A stretch of DNA of 64,000 bases from Meandrina meandrites. Taxonomy: Eukaryota; Cnidaria; Anthozoa; Scleractinia; Meandrinidae. The stretch spans positions 32,689,491-32,753,490 of the forward strand of contig OY855906.1 of the NCBI GenBank assembly GCA_963693305.1. Reading direction: 5' to 3'. The notes beneath the pieces were generated by a model that saw only the letters and a program-made list of their open reading frames with translations, searched no databases and was not told the origin of the DNA. Of the stretch, positions 34,214 to 45,620 are shown piece after piece. Numbering within the stretch: position 1 is the first letter of the stretch; each line of letters starts with the position of its first letter. Both the position numbers and the translations under genes were made by a program.

Positions 34214-35517
34214 TCAACTTCCTGGTGGATTCCGTCTGAATTATATACATACCGCTTGATAAGCTGTTGTTCAAATGGATTGAGGGACTTCTGAACTTCT
34301 TGAATGCCAACAGCACTCCAACTTGGGCGGCTTCTGTAGCTATCTATCCGCAAATAGGCAGCTTCCCCTCCTCTACGTTTATTAAATAGGATGAGTCTCG
34401 TCAAGGTCACCTCTGCAAGTGATGCCCAGGTGGTGCTTACTTCTTGTGTGTGTTCTGTGGCATTGACTTCAGTCATTAGGGATTTTATCTCAGCTATTTG
34501 AAATTTTCTTAGAGCCACCAAGTCTGATGTCAGAGGGAGAAACTCTGGCTTGTTGAATTTCCTTTCGCCAAGTGTATGCAGTGCCGCTGAAGAGACTTTT
34601 CCTGCCCATTCAGAGTCATGGAGCTCAAGATATGAATTGACATCCTCTTTTAGTTGTGCGTCTTGTCTGCGAAGAGCAAATCCCCGGATGATGGCAGCAC
34701 ACTTACGCAAGTTATTGCCAAGTTTGAGGGCCAGCGATGGAATGCCGATTGTGGCACGATTGCCACTATCTGGAAACTGATAACTGCAAACACTTCTTAC
34801 TGCCTCAATAATCAAATCAAATTTTCCAGGTTTAATGAAACTGGACAAAGGCTCTTTTGATTTTTCACGTCTTCTCAGCTCTATCAGCAAGCGTCCAACT
34901 TCTCGCATTCTCTGAGAAACATAAGTTGTTTTTTCTAACCCCACATTCTCAAGAATAGATTCGCCAAAGGTCAGAATAACTTCATCAGTCCTGACAGTTT
35001 TTGTGATGTTATCTTGTTGCATAATTCTAAGTACACTACCTATTAGCTGTTCTCCTGCATCTCTCGGAGAAACTGGGTTGGCCAGTAGCAGTGCACTCTC
35101 CCCCCTTAAGTACCTACTATTGATCCATTTGTCCTTTTGCTTAAATGGGCATTTTTTAGCATGCTTTGTAAGATCTTTCTTCCTAATGAATCCCAGGCAA
35201 TAGGGACAGGGCAGAAACTCTGAAGCATCTCTCTCGCACTCCTCTCGGGATGGGCGACGGACAACTTTTAGTTCTCCTTTTCCTAAGCAGAGAACTTTTC
35301 GGTTATGATAGAAGTTCCCAAGCAGCCTGAGCTTTTCAAAAGCTAATCTTCGTTCCTTTGAATTTAGTCGAAGAGCCATAGCCTTTGCAACCTCTGGCTC
35401 CTTATCATGGCAGTTCTCCAAATGCCTGGCAAGTTTTGACACTTCATGTTGACAAAAAAAGCAAGACTGCTTTTTGTTGTACCGCCTGTTCTTCTTGTCC
35501 TTTTTTGGTGTCACATC
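34214..35517 (-). CDS. Zinc fingers and N-terminal half of tyrosine-recombinase-like domain
   Basis: A 1,304-bp exon, acceptor tttacgttcag, donor gtaata; it enters phase 0 and leaves phase 2. Residues 19-37 (CFFC...RHLENCH) form a C2H2 finger, and residues 104-123 (CPYC...KHAKKC) a C2HC finger. A helical core follows. Near residue 381 comes FNKRRGGEAAYLRID, matching the first catalytic arginine (RxGE) of tyrosine recombinases. The codons join the next exon as QEVDLDMVEI. No ATG starts this stretch: the frame continues upstream to the splice site, so it is internal. The likely role is sequence-specific DNA binding or recombination in the nucleus. Confidence 0.85.
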
Positions 35518-37981
35518 CTGAACGTAAACTGACCAGGATTAAAAAGAGTTAGTAGAGCTATCGCAAATAAAGTTAAATAAAAAATATCCAAATTTCAAAT
35601 TTCTGGTAATAGGATTGTGAATCGCAAGTGGCTACCCCTTCTAAGGTTTCTGAGGGCTTCCCAAATGAGAGGGTCCTGCAAGCTTTTGAAGTAAGGTATG
35701 ATGGTCCACCCCAAAAGACATGTGCATTTGCAAGTGTCATAAACCAACTGATCGTCAAAACATGGATAATATATGTGGTTGATTTCACAAACATCCATGT
35801 ACACAAGGCAAGGAAATATGGTCTTTCTTGATCTTGGTCTCAACTAGCTAGGCTTAGAGTGGTTGCAATGTAGGGATAATTTCCATACGATTGTAGATTA
35901 TCACAATGGATTGCGTAACATGCAAGGATTTTTGTGCGAGTCAGTATAAAATTTTCCTTCAGATATGCACAACCATGTGAGAAACAGTCTTCATCTTTCA
36001 GGCGGCTGATTACAGTTTTCCAATCTTCGGAGTACTTATCCTTAATTTTGCTTTCACATCCAAACCGCTACAACTCAGGAGCTCAAGGTTACAAGATAAG
36101 CTAAGTACTGTATTTTTTTATGTTTGTGTACCGCTTAGACCACGTTGCATTTCCATGGCAATCCCGCTGAATATAAATCAACCAAAAACTTGCTTCCACT
36201 GGATTTCAGAAAATTTGATCATTAGTTTTTTTCCATCATTCACTAGTGTGCTACAAACTTGCAAAAATTCTGAAACTTTTAACAGAGTGAATTTTAATTT
36301 TCGTTGTTTTAGGTTTTCCCATAATCTTCAAGAGGTTTAAAAATTCTGTTGTTAAATTTCATATGTTTTTATAATCAGCAGTTTTCTTGCACAATTTTCT
36401 TGTACAATTTAGTAAAATTTCTTAAAATTCTAATGACTGGTTTGTTCAAAACTATGCCACTACATGCAATTTTCTTTCAATACTTGTCTAATATTGTTTA
36501 TAATGTACTTCTTTGTATTTATGTATCTATCATGTTTGCGACATATTTTTCTAATAATCAATAAACATTTATTAAAGAAAACCTTGCCTTCTTTCTGGTA
36601 AAACAATAAAACCGCCAATAATTTTGTAACTTTTTGATCCACTAGGCATGCATGCCAGCACTTTTTTGTTTTTCTCAAAGCCTTGAGAACCAGTGCTTGG
36701 ACTCACATCAGCATTGAATCCAAAAAGCGCACAAACACTTAAACAATAATACAACACCATAAGGGAACTATGTGCAATTTTATTCTTTGTACTTGGTCTC
36801 ATAAACAGAGATCTAGGCTATTTGAACAGCAAAAGATTCTTGGCGAGTTTTGTGATATTTATACAGTCTAGACGAAAAAAAAAATGAACAACAAATCTCA
36901 AAGCAAACCACTGGAGGAAATTCCAGAAAGCATTCTTTCATTTGCTGTTTTCAAAGTGTTCCTTCAAGGAAGGAAGAAAGGTTGGCTCCCAAACTTATAG
37001 TTTATTCCACATCTAAAGATTGAGGGGCAGCCAGGATAAGACATTAAAAACTATAGTAAAAATGTTCACTGGTTTAAAATATTAAAAAAGAATATGAGCC
37101 TTCGGCTGTCTCTCAACAGTTTTCGACAGATAAAAATGGAATGCGAGATGAAATATATACAAAAAAGGCAAGATGAAAAAATAAGAAGAACAACAAAAGC
37201 GAAGTAAGAATGTGCTAATAAATTTTTTTTAAAAATAATACAATACTGGTTTGGAATTGGCTTATAATTATTGTCAGCATGCTTTAAATAGTTGAGGTGT
37301 GCCAAGCCTCCAAAGTTTTTCTAATGCCAAAAGAGCCTTTGTCGCTGATGCTAGAATTGTCCACGTCTATGCGATGGTCGAATGACCATGCACATTTTGC
37401 AATATTGACCAATTGGCACAGGTTTTGACATTCCTGATTATGTTCTTTCCTGCGAGTTTCAAAGCACTGCCTTCAAATGTTGTTTTCAACTACATACCAC
37501 TAACCACAATCGGCACAGGGTATTTCGTAAACAAGGTTCAGCTGATGTTCAAAAGATGGTCTGAATTTGCATTGGGAGATGTAAACTCTTGTTGTAAAGT
37601 CTTGAAGGGCTTTTTAATAACTTGAATGTCGTGCCTTTGAAGAAATCTTTCTAGATGGTTGATGAAAGGAAGGGCAGCGTAACTGTTAAAATGCTCTTTC
37701 AATTTTATTTGCCAAAGCCTGTAGAACGATAGCCAAAAGCTCACATTCTTAAGCCAGTGACATTTCGTCTGTAGTTTTTATTATTTCCACATCTATTATA
37801 ACTCTTGTACTAGTAGCATACTGGAAACTTGTAGCAGATGGAGAGTTTCCCATTATATGGAAACAGATTCCTCTGCAATCTGTATGATTCAGTAAAAAAT
37901 TCTGCCATTCTGCAAATGTTTGCAATCATAGAGAGCCAGCCTTTGGCATACAAGAATAAGAATCTTTGAATCATCTTAATG

Positions 37982-37987
37982 CAAAAA

Positions 37988-38042
<55 letters not shown>

Positions 38043-38044
38043 AA
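37982..38044. repeat. (AAAT)n microsatellite
   Basis: About 15 uninterrupted aaat units, ending 18 bases before the acidic exon's donor region. Confidence 0.95.
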
Positions 38045-38061
38045 GCCAGAGCCAATCTCAC

Positions 38062-38134
38062 CTCGACTTTCTTTTTTTCTGCTATCTACTTCATCATCAT
38101 CCTTATCAGTGCTGGAATTGTCGCCATCATCATT

Positions 38135-38173
<39 letters not shown>

Positions 38174-38304
38174 GTTGTCGTCGTCTTCGTCTTCATCACT
38201 GTCATCGTCATCGTCATCGTCATCATCATCATCATGGTTATCATCATCATCATTGTCGTCGTTGTCGTCATAGCCAACATCATGCTTATTTTGCATGCCC
38301 AAAC
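38062..38304 (-). CDS. Possible acidic exon made of an expanded GAT run
   Basis: Minus-strand open stretch of 81 codons. A phase-1 acceptor (catgcagccag) and donor gtgaga fit. It reads GMQNKHDVGYDDNDDND, then a long Asp run and EVDSRKKESR. Its 3' end matches the exon at 6090-6245. In this position its phase does not join the phase-0 exon at 34214-35517, so it cannot be a constitutive exon there. It may be an alternative, an exon of another transcript, or a dead copy. The Asp run is a GAT/GAC microsatellite. Confidence 0.3.
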
Positions 38305-38512
38305 CTGGCTGCATGAAAAAACTTCATTAACTCTTAGTGGTTTCTACATTTTCTACATGTGAATATGTAACTTCCGTTCTGGCCAACCATTTAAAATATG
38401 ATTACCGGTAGTACAATACTCTTAAATTGAAACATAGGTAATTAAAGAGATGAGTATTCCATCACTAACACTCCGAAAAGAGGGCCAAATGTTGATTGTT
38501 TTAAAAATCTGT

Positions 38513-39128
38513 AGACTGTTCACAGTCCCTATTTTTCTGTGAAGTCGTAAGGATCAAACGTCGAGTTTGAGGGGTTGCTATCTTGGTTTCTTTATGCGAG
38601 CAAAACCTGGGGATAGTATTAAATTCCTGTGGGTAAGGGGGATGGATGGAGACGGTGAGCGGAAAAACTAGGGAGACTGTAGCAGCTTCACTCAGTCTTG
38701 TGATCAAGGAGTGTGTCCGATTTTCGGCGTCTTATTGAATCAATCAACAATCTCATACCCCGTTGAAAAAACCTCTCATAACAGCAAAATATGAGTCAGA
38801 TTGATTACTTGTTGCTGCATGTACAGTTGTGAAAATGTTACCTTCCGTCACTCAAGTTGTCGATGCTTTGCTTCACAATGAATTCTATTGTCGACCAATC
38901 ACGTGCTGCTGTTGCTTCACGTGGACACAAGATGGAGGGAAGACATGACAGTCCCACTATTTTTTCCGCTCCTCCGTCCCTACGCTATTAACCACCAGCA
39001 CCCCTACCCACGGGCATTTTGAACTCTCCCCAGGTTTCGCTCCCTTAAAGAAACCAAGATGGTGACCCCTCAAACTCAACGATCGATCTCTGCGACTTCA
39101 CGGGAAAATAGGGGACTGTGAACAGTCT
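38513..39128. mobile_element. MULE-like foldback element
   Basis: Inverted ends of about 150 bases start agactgttcacagtccc and end gggactgtgaacagtct. The flanks repeat aaaaatctgt (38503-38512 and 39130-39139), a 10-base target duplication. Long terminal inverted repeats with a 9-10 base duplication fit Mutator-like elements. No transposase. Confidence 0.6.
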
Positions 39129-39725
39129 AAAAAATCTGTAGAGGGAGAGAAAGAGGGAAAGAGGGTTAGAACCGATTCCCCTGGCCCTGTTTCTGCGACC
39201 TGCAGCAAACAAACACCAAGACAGTTAAATGTGCAGAACTCAAGAAAAAAATTCCGGGATGCTGACTTACAATTATCTTTATATTTTAATTATTGTTTTG
39301 GAGTTATATTTGGCAATGAGCATGTGCTCATTCCTATTCGATAATCCTTATTTAATACAGAAAAAATGCAATCAATTGTTAATTATTCACCAAATTGGAG
39401 GAAAAGGAATTTGCCCAGGGTGTTCATAAGAGAAAAAGTTGGCAAGTGGATGCCATATAATTATGGAACTTAAGCCAGTAGACAAATTCATCAAGTAACA
39501 CATCTTAGCTTGGTGCCGTGGTTTGAGTTAACCTAACAGCTAATGGGTTGCTGACTTTCCTCTATGGTAATTAATTAATAGGCACCCTGGATTCATAGCG
39601 TGTCACAGGAATGCTACATTTTGAAATTAGTAAGATTTGTTACCTCAACATTATGTACCAGAACATTCATACTGCAACAATCATTGCTCAAGATAACTTA
39701 TTTCTGTGACATGCATACTGTCCTG

Positions 39726-40711
39726 CAGAGCTCGACACCAACTGTAGCCAACTAGCCACAGACTAGTAGAAATTCAGTTTTGGCTAGTAGATTTTCGATT
39801 TCCACTAGCCAAATTGGCTAGTAAACAAAATGAAATTGGCCAAACTAGTTTTTGTCATTCACAAGAAAACCATACGCAAACACTTTTCTTGGAATTTCTT
39901 GTTGACACATCATGTTACTGGTCACGTGCTGCTCAGCACGTATGCAAATTTAAGACTGTTGACTTTTCGTTGCGTGGCACTTGACAAACAAGACACCATT
40001 TTCTGAAAGCACACATCGATATTCTTTTTTGTTTCAAAATTAGTAGAACAAAACACGAGCTTCTCCTGATTATAATTAAATCATGCACAAAATCATGCGG
40101 AACTATAAAGGGATAACATTTCATTTTGCGTAACAACACATCGGTGATTTGTCATCATATGCATACTGACAAAACTTGCCACTACAAAAATAATTAGAGA
40201 AATATCCTTCCAAATTTAAATCAGCCGTTTTTAGCATTCAAATTTCGCCAACAACAGTTTGCAGTATTGTTCAGATAGTTGTTTTGCTTTTGAAATGTTT
40301 CTACCCCAGCGCCTTTTCTTAAAGACGTCTCAACAGTGTTTACAAGGACATCTCGGTGTCTCGATATTTTTCCAAAGTCTCACAGAAAAACAGAGTCCTG
40401 AAAGTCTTTATGGGAAAATCTCTGGATTTTCCTTTGTGAGCTGTTGGCCTGAGAGATTTGATGTAAGGAAAACACATAATAGCAATCTCTGAACCTTATA
40501 ATGGTTGAAGTAAAATGTAATTACCCACATTATGTTTTAAAGAGTATCGCTTGCATTTTGATTTCAAGTCTTGCTAGTAATTCTGCTGTTATTGGACGTA
40601 CCAGACATCACCGCTTGGCTAGTAAAAATTTTTTTTTGGCTAGTAACATCAAAGTTGTCACTAGCCACTAGCCACTAGGCTAGTAAGTTGAAAAGTTAGT
40701 GTCGAGCCCTG
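39726..40711. mobile_element. hAT-like non-autonomous element
   Basis: The ends cagagctcgacaccaact and agttagtgtcgagccctg are inverted repeats of the CAGRG type. A short repeat, gtcctg, flanks them (39720-39725, 40713-40718) with a one-base offset. Internal ctagccaa / ttggctag words repeat in both orientations. No transposase. It lies about 14 bases from the donor site of the exon at 40731. Confidence 0.6.
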
Positions 40712-40730
40712 AGTCCTGTATAATACTTAC

Positions 40731-40855
40731 TAGTGTATTTGGTACATGTATGTTTGAATCTCCTACATCAGATTCTACAATCTTGTCAACTGCTTTTGAG
40801 ATATCTCCAAAACCATCATCCTCATCATCATCATCATCATCAAAGAGCTTTTTTG
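40731..40855 (-). CDS. Acidic linker exon before the recombinase exon
   Basis: Minus-strand exon with donor gtaagt and acceptor aatcttcag, phase 1 in and phase 0 out. It reads KKLFDDDDDDEDDGFGDISK, then AVDKIVESDVGDSNIHVPNT. An alternative acceptor 11 bases upstream is possible but breaks the frame from the preceding exon. The phase-0 exit fits the phase-0 entry of the exon at 35517. The Asp run is a short GAT microsatellite. The hAT-like element ends next to the donor. Confidence 0.6.
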
Positions 40856-41013
40856 CTGAAGATTTCCTGAAGACTAAAGAACAGGATGAAAGCACTGTTG
40901 AGAGTACACGAATTTTAAGCCACAAGACAGTAATTCAATGCTGAGCCTTCTGTAATTAAACCCTTTTAGCAACTTAATCTCATTAACATTTCTGACTCCC
41001 AATGATGACAAGA

Positions 41014-41049
41014 AAATAATAATAATAATAATAACAATAATTATAATAA

Positions 41050-41091
<42 letters not shown>

Positions 41092-41135
41092 TAATAATAA
41101 CAATAATCATCATCATCATTATCATCATCATCATA
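41014..41135. repeat. (AAT)n/(ATC)n microsatellite
   Basis: Imperfect trinucleotide tract of aat, aac and atc units. Confidence 0.9.
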
Positions 41136-41509
41136 ATACTAATAATAAAATTTGATGTTTATCAATCTTAACACATCAAAATTTTTCATGGCGTGTTTTC
41201 AAGCTAATCTATATAGACGAGATTATTTTGAGCTATGATGGAACCCTTAAAAAACCCTTCAGAAAGTTGACAATTAGCTCTTCAAAATTCCTTGCCACAA
41301 CCTTATAAAATTAAGCAAATGCAATATAGAACAGCTGCTTATATCAATAAGCTGTGACAAAAACAATCAAACATTTAGCCACAACAAATAAACTTCTGTT
41401 ATTAGTATCAAAATTAATTTTCTGCTGCTTATAATTACCCACATCTGCAACAAAAGTTTATCAACAGAAGTCTGTGTAATATGTTATTTAGTTGAAATAA
41501 TAACATTTG

Positions 41510-41750
41510 AAGGCGCGAGGGCAAGATGCGCAGATTAATTGGCTAAATTGAACATTGTCAAAACAACTCCAAATTTCGCATGCGAGTTTGTTTACGTGTG
41601 TTAAACACTGTCCTGTATTTTTTCCCGCTTTTGTCTGCCTTGTTTCCAAAAAATTACGCATGCAAAAACTGGACCTTGACAAAAGAAACCTTTTGTTCCG
41701 CGAAACAATGAAATCAGCGAAGTTGAACCGATTACTGTTTTAACTCTACA
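41510..41750. repeat. Dispersed repeat family member
   Basis: Shares attgaacattg, aaatttcgcatgcgagtttg and the ctgtcct/ctgtgtt words with 42745-43012, and in inverted form with 45425-45620 and 46180-46370. Two members are directly followed by TTAGGG-type repeats. No protein is recognised. Confidence 0.5.
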
Positions 41751-41762
41751 AACATCAACCCT

Positions 41763-41816
41763 GGGGGTTAGGGTAAGGTTAGGGTTAGGTTAGGTTAGGG
41801 TTAGCATAGGGTTATC
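41763..41816. repeat. Interstitial telomere-like repeat
   Basis: Several imperfect ttaggg or ttaggtt units (gggttagggtaaggttaggg and onward). TTAGGG is the metazoan telomere unit, so this is an internal telomere-like block. Confidence 0.75.
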
Positions 41817-42744
41817 CTAGCAAAAATAAAGAAATCTCTTCTTTTGAAATTTAGTGATGCTATCAGCAAAGCGCTTGCCATTTATGCTTTGTCTGCGCGA
41901 CGAATTACAAAATTATTACGGAAGAAAACGTATTCGAAATTTCTCAGCGGTAAATTTCGCTAAGCGAAATGATTTTCATTTTTGTGAATAACACTGCCGT
42001 TAGCAAAGCAAATTCAGTCCGTTTCACTAAAAAAGATACTTCCATTTTCGAACTAGCGTGAATGGCGAATTTTTTTCCGCGAATTTTCACGAGTAAAGCA
42101 TTCAAGTTTGCCTAGACAAACCGTCGCGTTTGGAGCGTAAACATGTCAAGTTTTGGCAACTCGGCCTGTGTGTTTCTGGTCACGAAACACAGGTTTCGAA
42201 AACTTTTGCGTCGACGTTTTATGTTTCTTCAATGAATGTAGACAGCAAATGGCGACTTTATATTTCTGGTAAATGCTGAGACAGCGATCTTCGTTGACTG
42301 ATCTTTGGTTCACTTGCAAAACGCGACAGTTTGTCTAGACAAACTTAAATGTTTTGCTCGATCGTGAGAAAACGCGCTAAAAAGTTAGCCGTTTACGGTA
42401 GCTCGAAAATGGCAGTAAAAGTCTGGTTTCATAAAACGGTTTTTTCAGACAACACAAAAGAAGTTAGTTTAAAGCTGAACAGGCTGTTTCTCCTACAGGC
42501 ATGTTATGAATACACTGAATCGAATTTAAGCCGGCTGGAAAAGCGATGGAAAAGAACAAGTCAGCTTAAACAAACAAAAAACTTACATGCGAGCCCGGGT
42601 TCAGTCTTGTCCTTTCATTCCTCTCGATAGACAGCGATGAAGCAATCAATGGAATTCCATGATGCGCACTCACAAAATCTAAACGGTTGATTTTCATTCC
42701 GCTTGACTTACAGTAAGCTCCTTAATTGAAGGGTCCAATGGAAA

Positions 42745-43012
42745 AGCGACACATTGGAATTTTCGCTAAATTGAACATTGCCTAAACAACTCAAAATTTC
42801 GCATGCGAGTTTGTTTACAGGTCTTAAACATTGTCCTGTGTTCCATTTTGCTGGTCTTTGCTTCGTTCTCCTGAAATAGCGCATGCAAAAAACAAGGATT
42901 TTGCTGGCGGCGTCTTTGAGAAGTTTCTTTGATAAACGATAAATAAAAGAAACCCTTTGTTTCTCGAGACAATGAAACCAGCGAAGGTTAAACGGCTGTT
43001 GTTTCAACCCTA
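42745..43012. repeat. Dispersed repeat family member
   Basis: Second direct copy of the unit at 41510-41750, again just before a telomere-like block. The intermediate 41.8-42.7 kb stretch holds a plus-strand open frame (42349-42630) with no recognised domain. Confidence 0.5.
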
Positions 43013-43146
43013 ACATTTAGGGTTACAGTTTTAACCCTAACGCTAAACCTCAACCCTAACCCTAAACTCGAATCCTAACGTTAGGGTTATTGTTTTAACC
43101 CTAATATTAGGGTTAGGGTTAAGAAATGGCTTAGGGTTAGGATTTA
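43013..43146. repeat. Interstitial telomere-like repeats in both orientations
   Basis: Mixed ccctaa and ttaggg units, interrupted, on both strands. The switch of orientation suggests an inverted or healed end. Confidence 0.75.
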
Positions 43147-43184
43147 GACGCTAACCCCGAGCTAGCAGTTTGCCTTCTCGCGGT

Positions 43185-43300
43185 TATTTTCACTCTGGTT
43201 TGCTTGCGGTTAGCTTTCACTCCGGTCTGCTTGCGGTTAGCTTTCACTCCGGTCTGCTTGCGGTTGGCTTTCACTCCAGTCTGCTTGCGGTTAGCTCTTT
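43185..43300. repeat. 27-bp minisatellite
   Basis: About four units of tgcttgcggttagctttcac followed by tccggtc. The reverse complement of this unit occurs at about 32640-32735. Confidence 0.75.
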
Positions 43301-43378
43301 TTTGTTGTTCGGGTCAACCCTATTTTAATGGGTTTGCTCGATAATTAGCCAGTACAACACTCTGCTTATGCCGTTTCA

Positions 43379-44574
43379 CCACAGGTAGCCCAAGCTCGAT
43401 ATATGAGTAGCTTTCATGTTGCCCTTTGCATTGTTACGTAATTCGAGCAATTTGCATATTTATAAGGGTTTGTATGGGGAAAGAAATAAGGCCGAAAAGA
43501 ACGAAAAATTAACCGTTGAATTACAATAAAAACTGCTCACCTGAACTCTTGCGTTCCTTTTTTTGTGTGCTGTGTGGTTTTTTAACCGATTTGGTGCGAT
43601 TTAGTGCAGTTTTAGTTCCAATGGTTGCTCTCTCTATATATCCTTTCCCAAGGTTGGGTACTCCAACGAAGCAGTCGAGCCGATCTGCTGACGGAAAACG
43701 GCCGTAAATTCGCTCCAACAGCTCCAGCCGTCTCCAAACTCCGGGTAGATCACGGACGATAGATACATTTTCCATTCCTGTCCTTTGTTTCCGTTGAATT
43801 TTCACACAAACCGAATAAAACATCGCCAATCGCTAAAAACTTTCCTTCTTGAAGCCATCGGCAGAGGCTTGATTCAAACTCCGCGTTACCCAAACGGCCA
43901 ACAGATAGCTTAGCGACCCGGCCTAAGACTCGAATTACTTCCACTCCGGGTGGATGAGAGTCATTTCCTCCCATTGAGCATTGAGCAAAGGACTCTCACC
44001 CACCCGGAGTGGAAGTAATTCGAGTCTTAGGCCGGGTCGCTAAGCTATCTGTTGGCCGTTTGGGTAACGCGGAGTTTGAATCAAGCCTCTGCCGATGGCT
44101 TCAAGAAGGAAAGTTTTTAGCGATTGGTGATGTTTTATTCGGTTTGTGTGAAAATTCAACGGAAACAAAGGACAGGAATGGAAAATGTATCTATCGTCCG
44201 TGATCTACCCGGAGTTTGGAGACGGCTGGAGCTGTTGGAGCGAATTTACGGCCGTTTTCCGTCAGCAGATCGGCTCGACTGCTTCGTTGGAGTACCCAAC
44301 CTTGAGAAAGGATATATAGAGAGAGCAACCATTGGAACTAAAACTGCACTAAATCGCACCAAATCGGTTAAAAAACCACACAGCACACAAAAAAAGGAAC
44401 GCAAGAGTTCAGGTGAGCAGTTTTTATTGTAATTCAACGGTTAATTTTTCGTTCTTTTCGGCCTTATTTCTTTCCCCATACAAACCCTTATAAATATGCA
44501 AATTGCTCGAATTATGTAACAATGCAAAGGGCAACATGAAAGCTACTCATATATCGAGCTTGGGCTACCTGTGG
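43379..44574. repeat. Near-perfect palindrome, 584-bp arms, 28-bp spacer
   Basis: Positions 43379-43962 and 43991-44574 are inverted copies with no net indel: every matched pair sums to 87953. Only a few base differences are seen, for example in agcgattgg(t/c)gatg. The spacer contains cattgagcattgagca. Each arm carries the same open frames, one antisense to the other. It could form a cruciform and could give a hairpin RNA if transcribed through. Confidence 0.9.
44178..44412 (+). CDS. Exon-like open frame inside the palindrome arm
   Basis: Starts at ATG and runs to a good donor (ttcag/gtgagc). It reads MENVSIVRDLPGVWRRLELL, then ERIYGRFPSADRLDCFVGVP and a basic end. The mirror copy lies on the minus strand of the other arm (about 43541-43775). 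The coding look (charged, few rare runs) is moderate. No family is recognised. A cgaattta/tatata context exists but no promoter can be claimed. Confidence 0.3.
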
Positions 44575-45424
44575 TTTCACACGCGCTGTCAAATCGATTT
44601 AAAGTAAACATGCGTGGCGGACGTTGTCAAAACTACATTCCCTTAGTTTCCCATTACATCTAACTTCTGCTTACAGTAAAGCGCTATATGCTCTCACTTC
44701 TCCAATCCTTACATCATCACATCGCACACAGTACAAAATCCCACAAAATCAAGAAAAGAAAAGATCGCACACACTTGGTTTTCGCATGCATTGATTGATC
44801 GATCCATTGTTGAATTTTTCATGAGGGACCGAGAAATCTTTCGACAGGGGAGGTGCAGCCCTCGACACTCGATCAATTTTTATAAGTCTAAAACCAGCTC
44901 GCTTCTCAGCAACTTTGTCGCCGCAGCACCTAAGCGGATACTGCAAAAGTGACACTCACAAAGTTCCCGACAAGAAAACTGTTTTAGACTTTCCGCTTGG
45001 ATCGATCTGCTTTTTGTACGACAACGTTCACTCGAGCGCCTAAACAGCGCTATTGTGCAAAACAAAAGTCAGAACAGCCCTCAGTTCTTCGAGAGATGCT
45101 TTGATTTGCAGGCATCCGGACTTAATGATGTCCTTCAGCCACCAAGCGGCTACACAAGTGGTCAAAAGACCAGGAGAAATTCTTATTTTCACGAGCAAAT
45201 CGCCATCTTTTTTTTTCTTTTCTCACACGTGACCTCCACGTCACAATGCAGTATCCAGTCCTACTCGGCCTAATGCAATTCTATTGAAAACATGGCGTTC
45301 GTGTGAGCACGTTTAAAATGCTTTTGGCCTGCTGAAACACTTACAGAACACTACAAGGAAAGATTAGCATGCGACGTGTGGAAAAACTCGTACTACTGGC
45401 TGACTGAGGAGAATGTGTAACCTG

Positions 45425-45620
45425 CAAAACACTTTATTCTCATTTTTGCAACGTTATTTTTTTAGAGCGAAGCAGAGACAAGCGGATTCAAATACATCGC
45501 AATGTTTAAGACATGTAAACAAACTCGCATGCGAAATTTGGAGTCGTTTTGACAATGTTCAATTTAGCGAAAATTCCAATGTGTCGCTTTTCCACTGGAC
45601 CCTTCAATTATTCTGTTCAT
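45425..45620. repeat. Inverted member of the 41510 repeat family
   Basis: Reverse-oriented copy containing aaactcgcatgcgaaatttg. A further diverged member lies at 46180-46370. Confidence 0.45.

Larger units (their letters stand above)
35518..40730 (-). other. Intron with repeats and one alternative exon
   Basis: It contains the acidic exon candidate at 38062, the foldback at 38513, the hAT-like element at 39726 and microsatellites. The 35.6-35.85 kb open frames on both strands look like repeat-derived sequence. No other gene is seen between 35.9 and 37.9 kb. Confidence 0.45.

Noticed and set aside
35573..35843. Overlapping open frames on both strands with protein-like composition
   Set aside because: No splice sites in a usable phase and no recognised family. 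The mirrored coding look on both strands suggests a dispersed repeat.
38086..38283. Poly-Met and poly-Asp open frames in trinucleotide tracts (also 40874-41134)
   Set aside because: These are frame shadows of microsatellites. Only the Asp frames that run into splice sites were kept, with low to moderate confidence.
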